From JBPRGH01 sp051418055 (lineage in GTDB: Bacteria > Bacteroidota > Bacteroidia > Cytophagales > Cyclobacteriaceae), in assembly GCA_051418055.1 (NCBI GenBank), contig JBPRGH010000144.1, positions 62,001 to 126,000 on the forward strand: DNA of 64,000 bases. The letters run 5' to 3'. Each line of letters starts with the position of its first letter. The first letter of the stretch is position 1. A model generated the notes under the pieces. It did not search any database and was not told the origin of the DNA. It saw nothing but the letters and a program-made list of their open reading frames with translations. Made by a program: the position numbers and the translations under genes. Below are positions 18,624-27,978 of the stretch, piece by piece.

Positions 18624-19844
18624 TTAAAATTTCTTTAATATTCTGACTCCCATATTAATTCGATGACGGTAGCTTTCAGCTAAATACTCTTCATATTCAA
18701 AAGTCATAATGGCACCAAAGATAAACTGATCACTGAGAGAAAATTGTCCGTTTAAACCTACAGTACTGGCATCCATCCTATATATTTCGTCACGACCGAA
18801 AGGTGTGGAAGGAATGGTCCCTTTGGATATAATTACAGACAGATATTCGTCATCATTTCTGAAGTAGTGTCTGATCTGAAGGATCCCTGTCATCTGTAGG
18901 ATATCATTCTGGTTTTGAACAAATACTCTTCCTGAAATCCAGTTTCTTTTGAAATATTTCCCTATATGAGCGGTATAAAGCAATACGGTTCCTTCATTAA
19001 AAAATAAAGCCCGGGCCCCTAATGAAGTCTCTATACTATAAGGAAATAAATATGATATCTCACCACCGGCACGATAATCAGGAAAGAAATTGCCATCAGC
19101 GATCCCGGTGGTAAGGAAGATATTTATTTTATCCTTTATTGGTATATATCCTTCTAACTCCGCCTGAAAGCTGTTCCACTCGTTCTGACCAGCATAGCTT
19201 ATCCTGCCAAGATATTTTATTCCTGAGGCAGATTTCAAATACTCGATATTGGTAATATGTCTCACAGAGGAATTTTGGCTGAAGGTGGTGATCTGATAAT
19301 TTAGCATCAGATGGTTATTCATCTGCTTCATATTAATCTGCTCCAGTAGGGCAGAGGCCTTTTTATTTTGTGTATCTTTTATCAGGACATGATTTAATAC
19401 ATCTTGCGCTTCCTTATCTCTGTTCAGTTGCTGCAGAAGCTCTGCCTTAAGAATTAGCAGTGGTATAAAAACTGAATCTTTTTCAATACCATCATTAGTG
19501 ATTTCAAGAGAGGATTCAATACTACCGGACCATTTCTCAACTTGTGCTAAGGCGTAAAAGGCATCTATGGTTGGGTTTTTCTCAACCACTGTGGTGAGTA
19601 TTATTTTTGCAGTATCATAATTCTGTTGCCATGCATAGGTCCTGCCAATTAAGATTGCAGCATCACTGTAACCGGGTGCTGATTTCAATATAAAGCTGCT
19701 GTTTTCCCTGCTTTCGGCGTATTCCTTATTATATGCAAGGTTGAGCGCTTCCTGAAATAAAGAATCAAGATCAATATCCTGCTGTGCCGCTAATTGAAAA
19801 ACAGAGATGAAAGAAACAAAGGCTGTAATGAAAAATTTAATCAA
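18624..19844 (-). CDS. TPR plus YaiO-type outer membrane beta-barrel protein
   Basis: A 406-residue exported protein. After the signal peptide (about 1-20) come TPR-like helical repeats (about 25-165). The C-terminal ~230 residues alternate strands and end in a phenylalanine (RILKKF), a typical outer-membrane barrel, with resemblance to the YaiO family. The order TPR then barrel is the architecture of PgaA, the exporter of poly-N-acetylglucosamine, though this protein is about half its size. With a GT2 synthase in the same operon it is the natural candidate for the exit port. It is separated from the HEAT gene by 1 base and from the response regulator gene by 29. Confidence 0.87.
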   Translation of the reverse strand: MIKFFITAFVSFISVFQLAAQQDIDLDSLFQEALNLAYNKEYAESRENSSFILKSAPGYSDAAILIGRTYAWQQNYDTAKIILTTVVEKNPTIDAFYALAQVEKWSGSIESSLEITNDGIEKDSVFIPLLILKAELLQQLNRDKEAQDVLNHVLIKDTQNKKASALLEQINMKQMNNHLMLNYQITTFSQNSSVRHITNIEYLKSASGIKYLGRISYAGQNEWNSFQAELEGYIPIKDKINIFLTTGIADGNFFPDYRAGGEISYLFPYSIETSLGARALFFNEGTVLLYTAHIGKYFKRNWISGRVFVQNQNDILQMTGILQIRHYFRNDDEYLSVIISKGTIPSTPFGRDEIYRMDASTVGLNGQFSLSDQFIFGAIMTFEYEEYLAESYRHRINMGVRILKKF

Positions 19845-19873
19845 CTGTTAAAAAATTATAATTGAATATATGA

Positions 19874-20227
19874 TTATCTGAGAAAGCGCTTTACTCTGAG
19901 GGATAGCTCGCCGGGACTAAATGGTTTAGCTATAAAATCATCAGCGCCTATGTTAAAAGCATCTATAATTGTGTTTTCTTCATCAGCTCCTGATAATATT
20001 ACTACCGGGGTTCCTGCTAATTCTGATTTTATGTATGAAAGGATCTCAAGTCCTGAAATATAAGGCATCATAAGGTCCGTAATTACGAGATTGAACTTAT
20101 CATTTTTTAGTTTTTCCATAGCCTCATTACCATCACTCGCGACTGTAATTTCATAACCATCCTTGATTAACCTGAATTGCAGCGTACGCTGTATCATTTC
20201 ATCATCCTCTATTACAAGTATTTTCAT
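19874..20227 (-). CDS. Single-domain response regulator (REC only)
   Basis: A 117-residue CheY-like receiver with no output domain. The acidic pocket (EDDE near the N-terminus), phospho-acceptor Asp in ITDLMMP, the switch Ser in LSGADE and the conserved Lys in IAKPFS are all present. It sits 37 bases after the hybrid kinase and 29 bases before the YaiO-like gene. With no DNA-binding domain it should act by protein contact, most simply on the synthase complex or the HEAT protein. It could also be an intermediate in a phosphorelay with the HPt domain of the kinase. Confidence 0.92.
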   Translation of the reverse strand: MKILVIEDDEMIQRTLQFRLIKDGYEITVASDGNEAMEKLKNDKFNLVITDLMMPYISGLEILSYIKSELAGTPVVILSGADEENTIIDAFNIGADDFIAKPFSPGELSLRVKRFLR

Positions 20228-20264
20228 TTTTAATTCCCTTTTTCTTAATTATTACCATTAAAAT

Positions 20265-22817
20265 TTAAATTTCCAGAAGTATATGATCTAACTCATCCAT
20301 TACCTGATCATAATTAGCTTTAATTTGGATAAACAGCTGTTTACAATCCTTTTTATTCTGCTGCATGTTTTCCATTTCCCTTAATAGCTCACTCATTCTA
20401 TTAGCACCTACCATTCCGGTTGAAGATTTTAGCTTATGTGCATATTTTTTTACCTGATCCAGGTCATTGTTTTCAATAGATTTTGATATAATTTCAAGTT
20501 CCTCTGATGCCTGGGCCAGGAAAAGATTTATCATCTCCTTCATGAAAATCCTATCACCATCAGTCAAGGAAATAAGATAACTCAGGTTACATTCCTGAAG
20601 CGTAGATTTAAAAATGACGGCAGCTTCAATTGTGGTTTCATCTGAAACTACTATTTCTTGATCCTGGGCATGTATAACATCAGATTGCCTTGGGTTTATT
20701 GAAAATTGTTTTGCAATTTTTAGAAAAAGTTCTTTTTCCGTAAATGGCTTTGAGAGATAGTCGTTCATCCCGCTTTCCAAATAATTCTTAATATCCTGTT
20801 TAAAAACATTTGCTGTTAAGGCTATTATAGGTACACCAGCTTTTTTTTCATCTTTAAATTTTCTGATCAATTTTGTAGCATCAGCACCACTGAGAGCCGG
20901 CATCTGTATATCCATAAGGATGATATCATAGGAATTTTTTTCGGCCATCGCTACTGCTTCTCTGCCATTTGTTGCCACATCTATAGTGAAGCCCCAACGC
21001 GCCATATAAGTTTCAGCAATTATTATATTAACCTGATTGTCTTCTGCTAAAAGGACATTTACTTTTTTCAAACAATTAAAATCAATATTATCATTCTCCT
21101 GATCAATAGAAGGATCAACAATATCGGCTTTTTTAAATGGGAGGCTAAAAGAAAATTTACTACCGACACCGACTTGACTCTCTACCCAAAGCTGTCCGTT
21201 TTGTATATCAATAAGATTTTTTGAAATATTCAGCCCTAACCCTGTTCCTCCAAATTTCCTCGTTGTATAGGAAGAAGCCTGTGAAAACTCCTCGAATATT
21301 TTTTCCTGATTTTCTTTTGCAATCCCAATTCCTGTATCCTCAATATAAAATTCAATGGTAGTTTCTTCCTTTGTTTCTTTTACTACCTTTCCGCTTATGG
21401 TTATGCTGCCTTCCTCAGTGAATTTTATAGCATTATTTACAAGGTTCAGCAGGATCTGATTTAAACGATAAGGGTCACCAATTAAGGGGGATTTTATGCG
21501 GACAGGGCTGGTATGGAAGATCAAACCTTTATCATCAGCTTTCATTTCCAGCATCTTATGTGCTGATTGTAAGACTTCATTAATGTCAAAAGCTATTTTC
21601 TCTATCTCGAGTTTTCCTTCTTTGATCTTACTATAATCAAGTATATCATTAATGATGACAAGTAAATTATTAGCAGATTGTCTGATTAATTTTAAATGAT
21701 CCTTTTGTTGGCTATTAAGTGGTGTTTTGCTTAAAAGATCAGACATCCCTATTATTCCCTGCATCGGAGTCCTTATTTCATGGCTCATGTTTGCAAGGAA
21801 ATTTTCTCTTAATTTAATAGACTGCTTTAATGCATGCTGTGCTTCTTTTCTATCTGATATATCTCTGGTTGAAGCTTGGTATCTGATTATTTTCCCATTC
21901 TCATCCATTATATTCTCCACATTACTTTCCAACCAGATATATTCACCATCTTTTTTTCGGCAGCGGTATTGAATGGAGACATTTTCTTCAGGGCTATTTA
22001 TAGCATTTTGTTCTATAGAGGAAAATAGATTCTCCTGATCTTCAGGATGGATTACTTCTTTTAAATCCATTTTAATGAATCTTTCAGGTTCATACCCCAG
22101 GATATCGAGGCAGGCAGGTGAGATGTAGATGCCATTAAAATTAACATCATACAGACTGATTATGTCACTGGAATTTTCAGATAAAAGCCGGAACAATTCT
22201 TCCTGATGCTGTAGTTTTTCCTTTGCCTGTACCTGCTCAGTGATGTCGGTAGATATACCAAGGACAAAGATTTCCCCATTTGCAGTGATCAAAGGCTTCT
22301 TAATCGTTTGCAGGATACTTGTTTTCCCGGTTCTGTCAGTAAAGGATTCCTGGATCTTTACTTCATAGCGTTTTTCCAGTACCAGATTTTCAGTAGAAAA
22401 GAAATATTCCTTCTCTTCGGCTTTAGTATAAAAATCAGAAACCTTTACTTTTTTTATTTTTTCCTTTTCTTCATTAAATAATATATTGGCAAATGCTTTA
22501 TTTACCAGTTTAATTGTTCCTTCGGCATCCCTGACACATAAAAAGTTAGGACTTGTATCCAATACTAATTGTATAAAATCATTTCTTTCTTTCAAGGCAG
22601 TAAGAATATCATCATCCTGAAGGGATGAGTCTTTATTTAAAAAAGATTCGATATTTTGAATGGGTGAAGATTCTTTTGCATACTGGTAATTAAGCCGGTT
22701 TTTTAATTCACGTATTTCATCCTGCTGGCGTATAACCAGATCTTCAAGATCCTGTTTTTCCTTTTGCTCATCATACAGCTGATCTTTTAAAGATTTTAGG
22801 ATAAAGTTATTAGTCAT
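20265..22817 (-). CDS. PAS hybrid histidine kinase with receiver and HPt domains
   Basis: An 850-residue cytoplasmic hybrid kinase without TM helices. An N-terminal coiled coil (about 1-45) is followed by two PAS domains (about 80-195 and 200-320), HisKA with phospho-acceptor His346 in NMSHEIRTP, HATPase_c (N-box NLVNNAIKF, DTGIGIA, GTGLGL), a REC domain with Asp near 635 (LMDIQMP) and a C-terminal HPt domain with His794 (YAHKLKSS). It has all modules of a His-Asp-His relay and would pass phosphate to the single receiver encoded next. As the first gene of the - strand cluster it probably sets the activity of the polysaccharide system. The PAS ligand is unknown. Confidence 0.92.
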   Translation of the reverse strand: MTNNFILKSLKDQLYDEQKEKQDLEDLVIRQQDEIRELKNRLNYQYAKESSPIQNIESFLNKDSSLQDDDILTALKERNDFIQLVLDTSPNFLCVRDAEGTIKLVNKAFANILFNEEKEKIKKVKVSDFYTKAEEKEYFFSTENLVLEKRYEVKIQESFTDRTGKTSILQTIKKPLITANGEIFVLGISTDITEQVQAKEKLQHQEELFRLLSENSSDIISLYDVNFNGIYISPACLDILGYEPERFIKMDLKEVIHPEDQENLFSSIEQNAINSPEENVSIQYRCRKKDGEYIWLESNVENIMDENGKIIRYQASTRDISDRKEAQHALKQSIKLRENFLANMSHEIRTPMQGIIGMSDLLSKTPLNSQQKDHLKLIRQSANNLLVIINDILDYSKIKEGKLEIEKIAFDINEVLQSAHKMLEMKADDKGLIFHTSPVRIKSPLIGDPYRLNQILLNLVNNAIKFTEEGSITISGKVVKETKEETTIEFYIEDTGIGIAKENQEKIFEEFSQASSYTTRKFGGTGLGLNISKNLIDIQNGQLWVESQVGVGSKFSFSLPFKKADIVDPSIDQENDNIDFNCLKKVNVLLAEDNQVNIIIAETYMARWGFTIDVATNGREAVAMAEKNSYDIILMDIQMPALSGADATKLIRKFKDEKKAGVPIIALTANVFKQDIKNYLESGMNDYLSKPFTEKELFLKIAKQFSINPRQSDVIHAQDQEIVVSDETTIEAAVIFKSTLQECNLSYLISLTDGDRIFMKEMINLFLAQASEELEIISKSIENNDLDQVKKYAHKLKSSTGMVGANRMSELLREMENMQQNKKDCKQLFIQIKANYDQVMDELDHILLEI

Positions 22818-23080
22818 TGCGGATATGCTATTTAAAAATTAGTTGTTTTTAACTATTGCAAATATCATTACAGCAAAGAGGACTTTATTCAGTGAATTCC
22901 TGAATTTAAAAAATAGGAAAAACTGATTAAAAAACGCCTTAAATTAGGTTATGAGTAGTATAATTTCCTGTGCAATCCCTGAAAAACCCTCAGTTGACCA
23001 AAACCTAATATTAATGGTGATCAGGGTATAAGGAGAAAGAGGATATGTAACTAGGGAAATCCCTTAGAAGAGAGTAGCTT

Positions 23081-25012
23081 TTAACTTCGATCAAAAAGCC
23101 GCGTCATCTGTCGCAGGCTTTCCTGAGAACCAACCATAGTCACCATATCTTTGGCACGTAAACGTGTATAACCATGTGAGATGATCATTTGGCCTTTTCG
23201 GTGTACGGAAAGTATAATAACATCAGCAGGAAGCCTCAGGTCCCTTAAATACATTCCGAAAAGATTAGGATTCAGCACTTCAAGGTCTATTGTATCCTGA
23301 CCTTTTTGCAAACCTAATAATAAGGAAGTAGCCTGAGGAGAGCGAACAAAATGATCTAATAAACTAACCATTGCCGTTCCGGGATCTACTACAAGAGCCC
23401 CCAGCTGGTGAAATTCTTCAAAATACTCTCGTTCGTTTAGCCTGACCACAATTTCTTTAGTGCCAATGTGCTGATAAATTAGCTCGCAAATTTCAAGGTT
23501 CTCTTCATCAGTGAGTAATAAAACAAAAGCCTCTGATTTCTTTGCTTCAAGTGCATTTAATGCCTGAAGATCATATTCTTTTACCTTTACTATATTTATA
23601 TCAGGCACACTTGATTCTTCAATATTTTTCCGGGTGGCGATCTTTACCTGCCACCCATGACCCATAAGTTGTCTGGCAAGCGCTACTGACTGGCTTTCAA
23701 ATCCTATAATTATAGCATCACGGATCCCATCAAATTCAGGTGCCCCCGCACGCGTCCTGCTTTCATCCAGTTTATTTATAGACCATTTAAATAAAACCGG
23801 GCCGATAAGTTGATTAATGACAATTACTGAAATAACAACGGCTGAAAAGGCAGCACCCCAGGAATTGAATTCATTACTAACAATTGTAGCCAAACCAAGT
23901 CCAACACCTGCTTGGGTTAAAAATGATGTCCAATATTTAAAGTTGTAACGGCTTTTTTCTTTAGCAATAGCTCCGCCAATAAATGTTCCTATGAAAATAG
24001 CAATAGCATTAATTACTACAATGATGATAGTGATTTCCCACACAGAAGGAATGACATCTATAGCAAGTAAAGCTCCTGCATAAGTAAAGAAAACAATATA
24101 AACATATGGACCGATTTCATGAATTATCTTTAAAAATTCCTGCCTGTATCTTGTATAGTTTACGACATATAAACTGCCTATAAGACACATTAGCAATGGC
24201 TCCAGGTGAATATCATTGTTAAATACATATAAGGAAAGAGAGAGTGTTCCATAATAGATACCGTAAGTACTGTATCCTACCAGTAACACCATAATTGCCT
24301 TCCATTTCTCTTTGATGCTTAAGGAAAGGATTCCTTTCAGTATTAAACCAATAAACAATCCAAGCAATAAGGATAAAGCTATTTCCCCAACCAGTATTAA
24401 CAGAAAAAATATGGTGAAATCATCACCATAAACTAAAGCTTTAGCGGCCGAAAAGCATACGGCAAAAATTATAATTACAGAAAAATCTACAACAACGGTT
24501 GTACCTAATACACTGCTTGTAAATGGGCCTTTTGCTCGTACTTCATTGATTACAGCAATCACAGATGATGGAGACCTTGCACATAAAACGGCAGCAGTAA
24601 GAAAGGCAACAGCTATTTTGGCCGAAGGACTAAGGTTGGTTAAGAAAGGGATATAATCAGACAATAAGATCAGGGCAATAGAAAGAATGAGAAAAGTAAG
24701 GGCTAATTGACCTATTGTGAGCCATTTAATACTACTTATCCTGCTGCGCAATTCCTTCAGGTATAATTCACTACTGGCAGCAAAAGCAATAAATGCAAGT
24801 GCTATATCATTGATAAACACCAGGTTGTTAACCATGGTAGGTTTTATAATATTAAGAACATGAGGGCCGGAAATAATTCCAACAAGTAAAAAACCACTGA
24901 TAAGGGGTACACCGTATTTTTGAACCAGCCCTGAAATACTTTCAGCGGCTAAAGCCACAATTAGGAAGGTACCTAAAAAAGCTAATAAAGTTATAATGCT
25001 TTGTGCATCCAT
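23081..25012 (-). CDS. CPA2-type cation:proton antiporter with TrkA domain
   Basis: A 643-residue protein. Residues ~5-415 contain about twelve TM helices of a Na+/H+ or K+/H+ exchanger, with family segments such as LTAAVLCARSPSSVIAV and TQAGVGLGLA. Residues ~430-550 form a Rossmann-type TrkA-N domain (AIIIGFESQSVALARQLMGHG) and ~560-643 a TrkA-C domain (LRLPADVIILSVHRKGQM). The arrangement is that of KefB/YbaL-like transporters, where the cytoplasmic domains bind nucleotides and gate K+ or H+ flux. It is monocistronic with ~260 bases of empty sequence on its downstream side. The ion cannot be deduced. Confidence 0.9.
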   Translation of the reverse strand: MDAQSIITLLAFLGTFLIVALAAESISGLVQKYGVPLISGFLLVGIISGPHVLNIIKPTMVNNLVFINDIALAFIAFAASSELYLKELRSRISSIKWLTIGQLALTFLILSIALILLSDYIPFLTNLSPSAKIAVAFLTAAVLCARSPSSVIAVINEVRAKGPFTSSVLGTTVVVDFSVIIIFAVCFSAAKALVYGDDFTIFFLLILVGEIALSLLLGLFIGLILKGILSLSIKEKWKAIMVLLVGYSTYGIYYGTLSLSLYVFNNDIHLEPLLMCLIGSLYVVNYTRYRQEFLKIIHEIGPYVYIVFFTYAGALLAIDVIPSVWEITIIIVVINAIAIFIGTFIGGAIAKEKSRYNFKYWTSFLTQAGVGLGLATIVSNEFNSWGAAFSAVVISVIVINQLIGPVLFKWSINKLDESRTRAGAPEFDGIRDAIIIGFESQSVALARQLMGHGWQVKIATRKNIEESSVPDINIVKVKEYDLQALNALEAKKSEAFVLLLTDEENLEICELIYQHIGTKEIVVRLNEREYFEEFHQLGALVVDPGTAMVSLLDHFVRSPQATSLLLGLQKGQDTIDLEVLNPNLFGMYLRDLRLPADVIILSVHRKGQMIISHGYTRLRAKDMVTMVGSQESLRQMTRLFDRS

Positions 25013-25495
25013 TTACTATTGTTTAACCTGCAAAATACGATGAAATTAGAAACTCACCCAATTGAATATAAGGTATTTGTATAGCAAATCAGTTATTGCC
25101 AAAAAATTGTAAAGAGTTATAAGAAAAATTAAAATTCACAATATTTAAATACGGTTATATTTTTTACTAAGCCAGAAGAATCCATAAATTAGGTCTATAT
25201 TTTTTTATTCTTTATTTTTACATGGTGATATTGCATTATATATAGTTACATTAGAGCTGCAATATTTAATGATTTTTCCATAAGGAGGTAATATTAAATT
25301 TTTTTTATATAATAAGCAGCACTACAATACAGTGTAAAATTGTGTTGTAGGGCAAGAAACAAATATCTAATTTTGTGCTTAAGCATTAAGCAGTCGAATC
25401 TATCACACTTAAATAAATTTAAAATCACGAATACTTTATTCGAATAGGTATAAATTCTATAGGATTTTATTTTAATATGTTATAATTTTTAAAGT
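25013..25495. other. AT-rich intergenic region upstream of the partner-switching operon
   Basis: About 480 bases between divergent genes. Apart from the promoter candidate at 25345-25375 I see no ORF. A perfect Shine-Dalgarno-like AAGGAGGT at 25281-25288 is followed by no usable start codon or reading frame. Confidence 0.5.
25345..25375 (+). promoter_or_regulatory. Bacteroidota-type promoter for the STAS operon
   Basis: TAATTTTG at 25368-25375 matches the -7 consensus TAnnTTTG exactly, and TTG at 25345-25347 lies 20 bases upstream, inside the accepted 17-23 spacing. Transcription would begin near 25382, leaving a leader of ~110 bases before the STAS gene. Confidence 0.5.
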
Positions 25496-25939
25496 ATGAC
25501 AAAAGGAAAAAAAGATCAGGAAATTGCTTTCAGTGATCGAAAATTAGGATTTGACTCTCCAATGGTTGTCTCAGAGATCACGGATCAGTGCCTATATACA
25601 GGCTTTTACGGAAGGATGGATTCTGCACGTTTAAAAGGTATTACTGAGAGGATCCTGGATACTGTAGAAAAAAGCGACAATAATTTAATCATTGTGGACC
25701 TTTCCAATGTGGAGTATATAGATTCCGCCGTAGCAGCCAATCTTTATAAACTCGGCGATACATTGCAGCTCATTGGTGTAAAAACTTTGTTTTGTGGAAT
25801 AGGGTCAGAGGTAGCCCAGTCAATGACTAATATGGGAATCGAATTTAAGAAATATGAAACCTATCGTAGATTAAAAGATGCCCTGAAAAGAGTATATGCC
25901 ATACAGGGTTTGCAGCTGATTTCGTTAGATAAGGGATAA
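25496..25939 (+). CDS. STAS-domain antagonist protein (RsbS-like)
   Basis: A 147-residue protein with a STAS fold at about 25-135 after a charged N-terminal tail. The key segment IVDLSNVEYIDSAVAANL carries the Ser that is phosphorylated in STAS antagonists, and the following CGIGSEVAQSMTNMGI strongly resembles RsbS/RsbR (GIxxxVAxxLxxxGI). In Gram-positive stressosomes RsbS is phosphorylated by RsbT to release it. Here the next gene, 4 bases on, encodes an RsbT-like kinase fused to a phosphatase, which supports the RsbS assignment. No RsbR-type sensor protein is encoded in the window. Confidence 0.88.
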   Translation: MTKGKKDQEIAFSDRKLGFDSPMVVSEITDQCLYTGFYGRMDSARLKGITERILDTVEKSDNNLIIVDLSNVEYIDSAVAANLYKLGDTLQLIGVKTLFCGIGSEVAQSMTNMGIEFKKYETYRRLKDALKRVYAIQGLQLISLDKG

Positions 25940-25943
25940 CGAG

Positions 25944-26921
25944 GTGATCGAGTTTCACAATCAGGCAGAAGCCTATGAGATTTCCATGCATGTTTATCAG
26001 GAAATGTTAAACATGGGCTTTGAAAAGCGGGATTGTAATATGGTTGCCGCATCAGTTTCTGAAATTAGCACTAATGCCATTCGGTATGCAGGTTCAGGTG
26101 TGCTCTTTATCAATGAAACTCAAAATAAGAGAGGTATTGAGATAATTATTAAAGATGAAGGCCCTGGTATCGCAGATATTGATAAAGCATTGAAAGATGG
26201 GTTTACCACGCTTGAGCATTACAGTTTTGGTGTAGGCCTTGGGGCAGCAAAACGGGCTATGGATTATTTTGACATTAAATCCAAGCCTGGGGAGGGTACG
26301 GAAGTGGTAATGCGCAAGTTTCTCAAGAATATTAATAAAAAGATTACATATGGCAGCGTATCTCTTCCGGATGATTTTCGGGAAGTAAATGGAGATGAGC
26401 TTTTTGTTAAAGAATTTGAAGGCGATAAGGTGCTAATGTCTGTAGTAGACGGGTTGGGCGAAGGAGCAAAGGCAAGAAGATCAGCAAGCATTGTTAAGGA
26501 GACACTTAATGCCAATTTTTCTGATCCCCTTGACGAGCTTATTGAAAAGTGTGATAAAAAGATCAAAGCTCTTAATGAAAGAGGGGTGACAATTGGGATT
26601 TTACTATTGAAACCGGATGGTATTGAATATACAGGAGTAGGAGATACCTTTATCCATATTTATCCAAAAATAACTGCTAATTTTTTTAGTCGGCCTGGCA
26701 TTTTAGGTACGCATGCGGTACCAAATATCCGGATAAGTAAAGCTCCACTTCCAAATGAAGAATTTGTTATCGTTATGTGTACTGATGGAATTCATGATCA
26801 TTTTGAAGAAGGTGATATTGCCCTGAATAATAATCCACGGGATATAGCAGAAAGTATAATGAGAGATTACCGTCGGAAATATGGAGATGCGACTGTTTTA
26901 GTGGCAAAAATAACTCCTTAA
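25944..26921 (+). CDS. RsbT-like kinase fused to RsbX/SpoIIE-type phosphatase
   Basis: A 325-residue fusion. Residues ~1-135 are a GHKL kinase domain of the RsbT/RsbW type (N-box SEISTNAIRYAGSG, DEGPGI, FGVGLGAAKR). Residues ~145-325 are a PP2C/SpoIIE-like domain (SVVDGLGEGAKA, TGVGDTFIHIY, MCTDGIHDHF) resembling RsbX. One polypeptide thus holds both the kinase that phosphorylates a STAS partner and the phosphatase that resets it. The frame begins with GTG at 25944, 4 bases after the STAS stop, which leaves a full-length kinase domain. It continues into a kinase/regulator pair 10 bases downstream. Confidence 0.88.
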   Translation: MIEFHNQAEAYEISMHVYQEMLNMGFEKRDCNMVAASVSEISTNAIRYAGSGVLFINETQNKRGIEIIIKDEGPGIADIDKALKDGFTTLEHYSFGVGLGAAKRAMDYFDIKSKPGEGTEVVMRKFLKNINKKITYGSVSLPDDFREVNGDELFVKEFEGDKVLMSVVDGLGEGAKARRSASIVKETLNANFSDPLDELIEKCDKKIKALNERGVTIGILLLKPDGIEYTGVGDTFIHIYPKITANFFSRPGILGTHAVPNIRISKAPLPNEEFVIVMCTDGIHDHFEEGDIALNNNPRDIAESIMRDYRRKYGDATVLVAKITP

Positions 26922-26931
26922 ATAATGAGAG

Positions 26932-27978
26932 ATGTACGAAAGTAATACTGAACTAAAAGAATTTTTAACTTCTGTAATCCGTAACAGCCCTTACGGCGTC
27001 CTTACAGTTGATCTGAAAGGTAATATTACACTTGTAAATTCTCCGGTGCTCGACTCTTTAGACCTTAAATTTAAAACGGAAGATATAATTGATTCACATA
27101 TTCTTGAATTGATAGGACATATTCCAAGATTTGAAGAAGAAATTAATTACTGCTATTCAGTTTCCCGCCGATCATTTGATCTTGATAAAATATCAGTTAA
27201 TGATAAATATTTACGTATAAAATGCAGGAAAATATTAAGTGGGTTATTAATCACTATCGAAAATATAACGGATGAGATCATCATCTATAATTCGCTTGTT
27301 AAATCAAAGAAAGAACTTGAAGAGCTTGCTGAAGTAAGTACACATGATATAAAATCACACGTTACAAGCCTCACGGGTTTAATAGACCTTCTGGATCATG
27401 AAGAAGCGGTAAAAGGGGAATTTCAAAGTGAATTTAACCGAGTAAAGGAAGCAGTTTCACTGGTATCTAATAAAGTAAAAACTTTAAATGATATCATTGA
27501 ATTCAATAAAACATTAAAAGTCAAACCCAAACGTGTTGATCTTCAGAAACAACTGAAAAAAGTATTGAATGAAATGGCTGGGTTAATGGCCGCGGCAGAA
27601 GCTTCTGTCGATGCCGATTTCTCTGGATGTCCTTATATCAATTTTACTCCTGAACATATCCGGACGATATTACATCAACTTATTGCCAATAGCATAAAAT
27701 TCAGAAAAGAGGACCTAAAACCAGTTATAAAGATCCGTAGCTACTGTAAGGGGGATTTTAATATAATTGAGTTTAAAGACAATGGTATTGGGTTTTCAGC
27801 TGCTCAGCATAAGGATAAAATATTTAAAATATTTCATAAATTTAATACAGCAGCCTCAGGAATGGGGATTGGTTTATATATTGTCAATAAGTTAGTTGCC
27901 GCCTATGAAGGAAAGATCGAGGTAAGCAGTCGTCCCGGCAAAGGCACATGCTTTAAAATACTTTTGAAAAATGAGTGA
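26932..27978 (+). CDS. PAS sensor histidine kinase of the partner-switching operon
   Basis: A 348-residue soluble kinase. A PAS-like domain occupies about 5-115 (NSPYGVLTVDLKGNITLVN). A dimerisation/phospho-acceptor region has His138 in STHDIKSHV, and the HATPase_c domain (about 220-345) has N-box QLIANSIKF, DNGIGFS and GIGLYIV. There are no TM helices, so it senses a cytoplasmic signal or the upstream Rsb-like proteins. Its stop codon overlaps the response-regulator start by 8 bases, making the pair a coupled two-component unit. Such a pair downstream of an RsbRST-type module has been described in other Gram-negative bacteria. Confidence 0.9.
   Translation: MYESNTELKEFLTSVIRNSPYGVLTVDLKGNITLVNSPVLDSLDLKFKTEDIIDSHILELIGHIPRFEEEINYCYSVSRRSFDLDKISVNDKYLRIKCRKILSGLLITIENITDEIIIYNSLVKSKKELEELAEVSTHDIKSHVTSLTGLIDLLDHEEAVKGEFQSEFNRVKEAVSLVSNKVKTLNDIIEFNKTLKVKPKRVDLQKQLKKVLNEMAGLMAAAEASVDADFSGCPYINFTPEHIRTILHQLIANSIKFRKEDLKPVIKIRSYCKGDFNIIEFKDNGIGFSAAQHKDKIFKIFHKFNTAASGMGIGLYIVNKLVAAYEGKIEVSSRPGKGTCFKILLKNE

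Noticed and set aside
25281..25330. Perfect Shine-Dalgarno AAGGAGGT suggesting a hidden gene
   Set aside because: No start codon or open frame follows it. Bacteroidota rarely depend on such sites.
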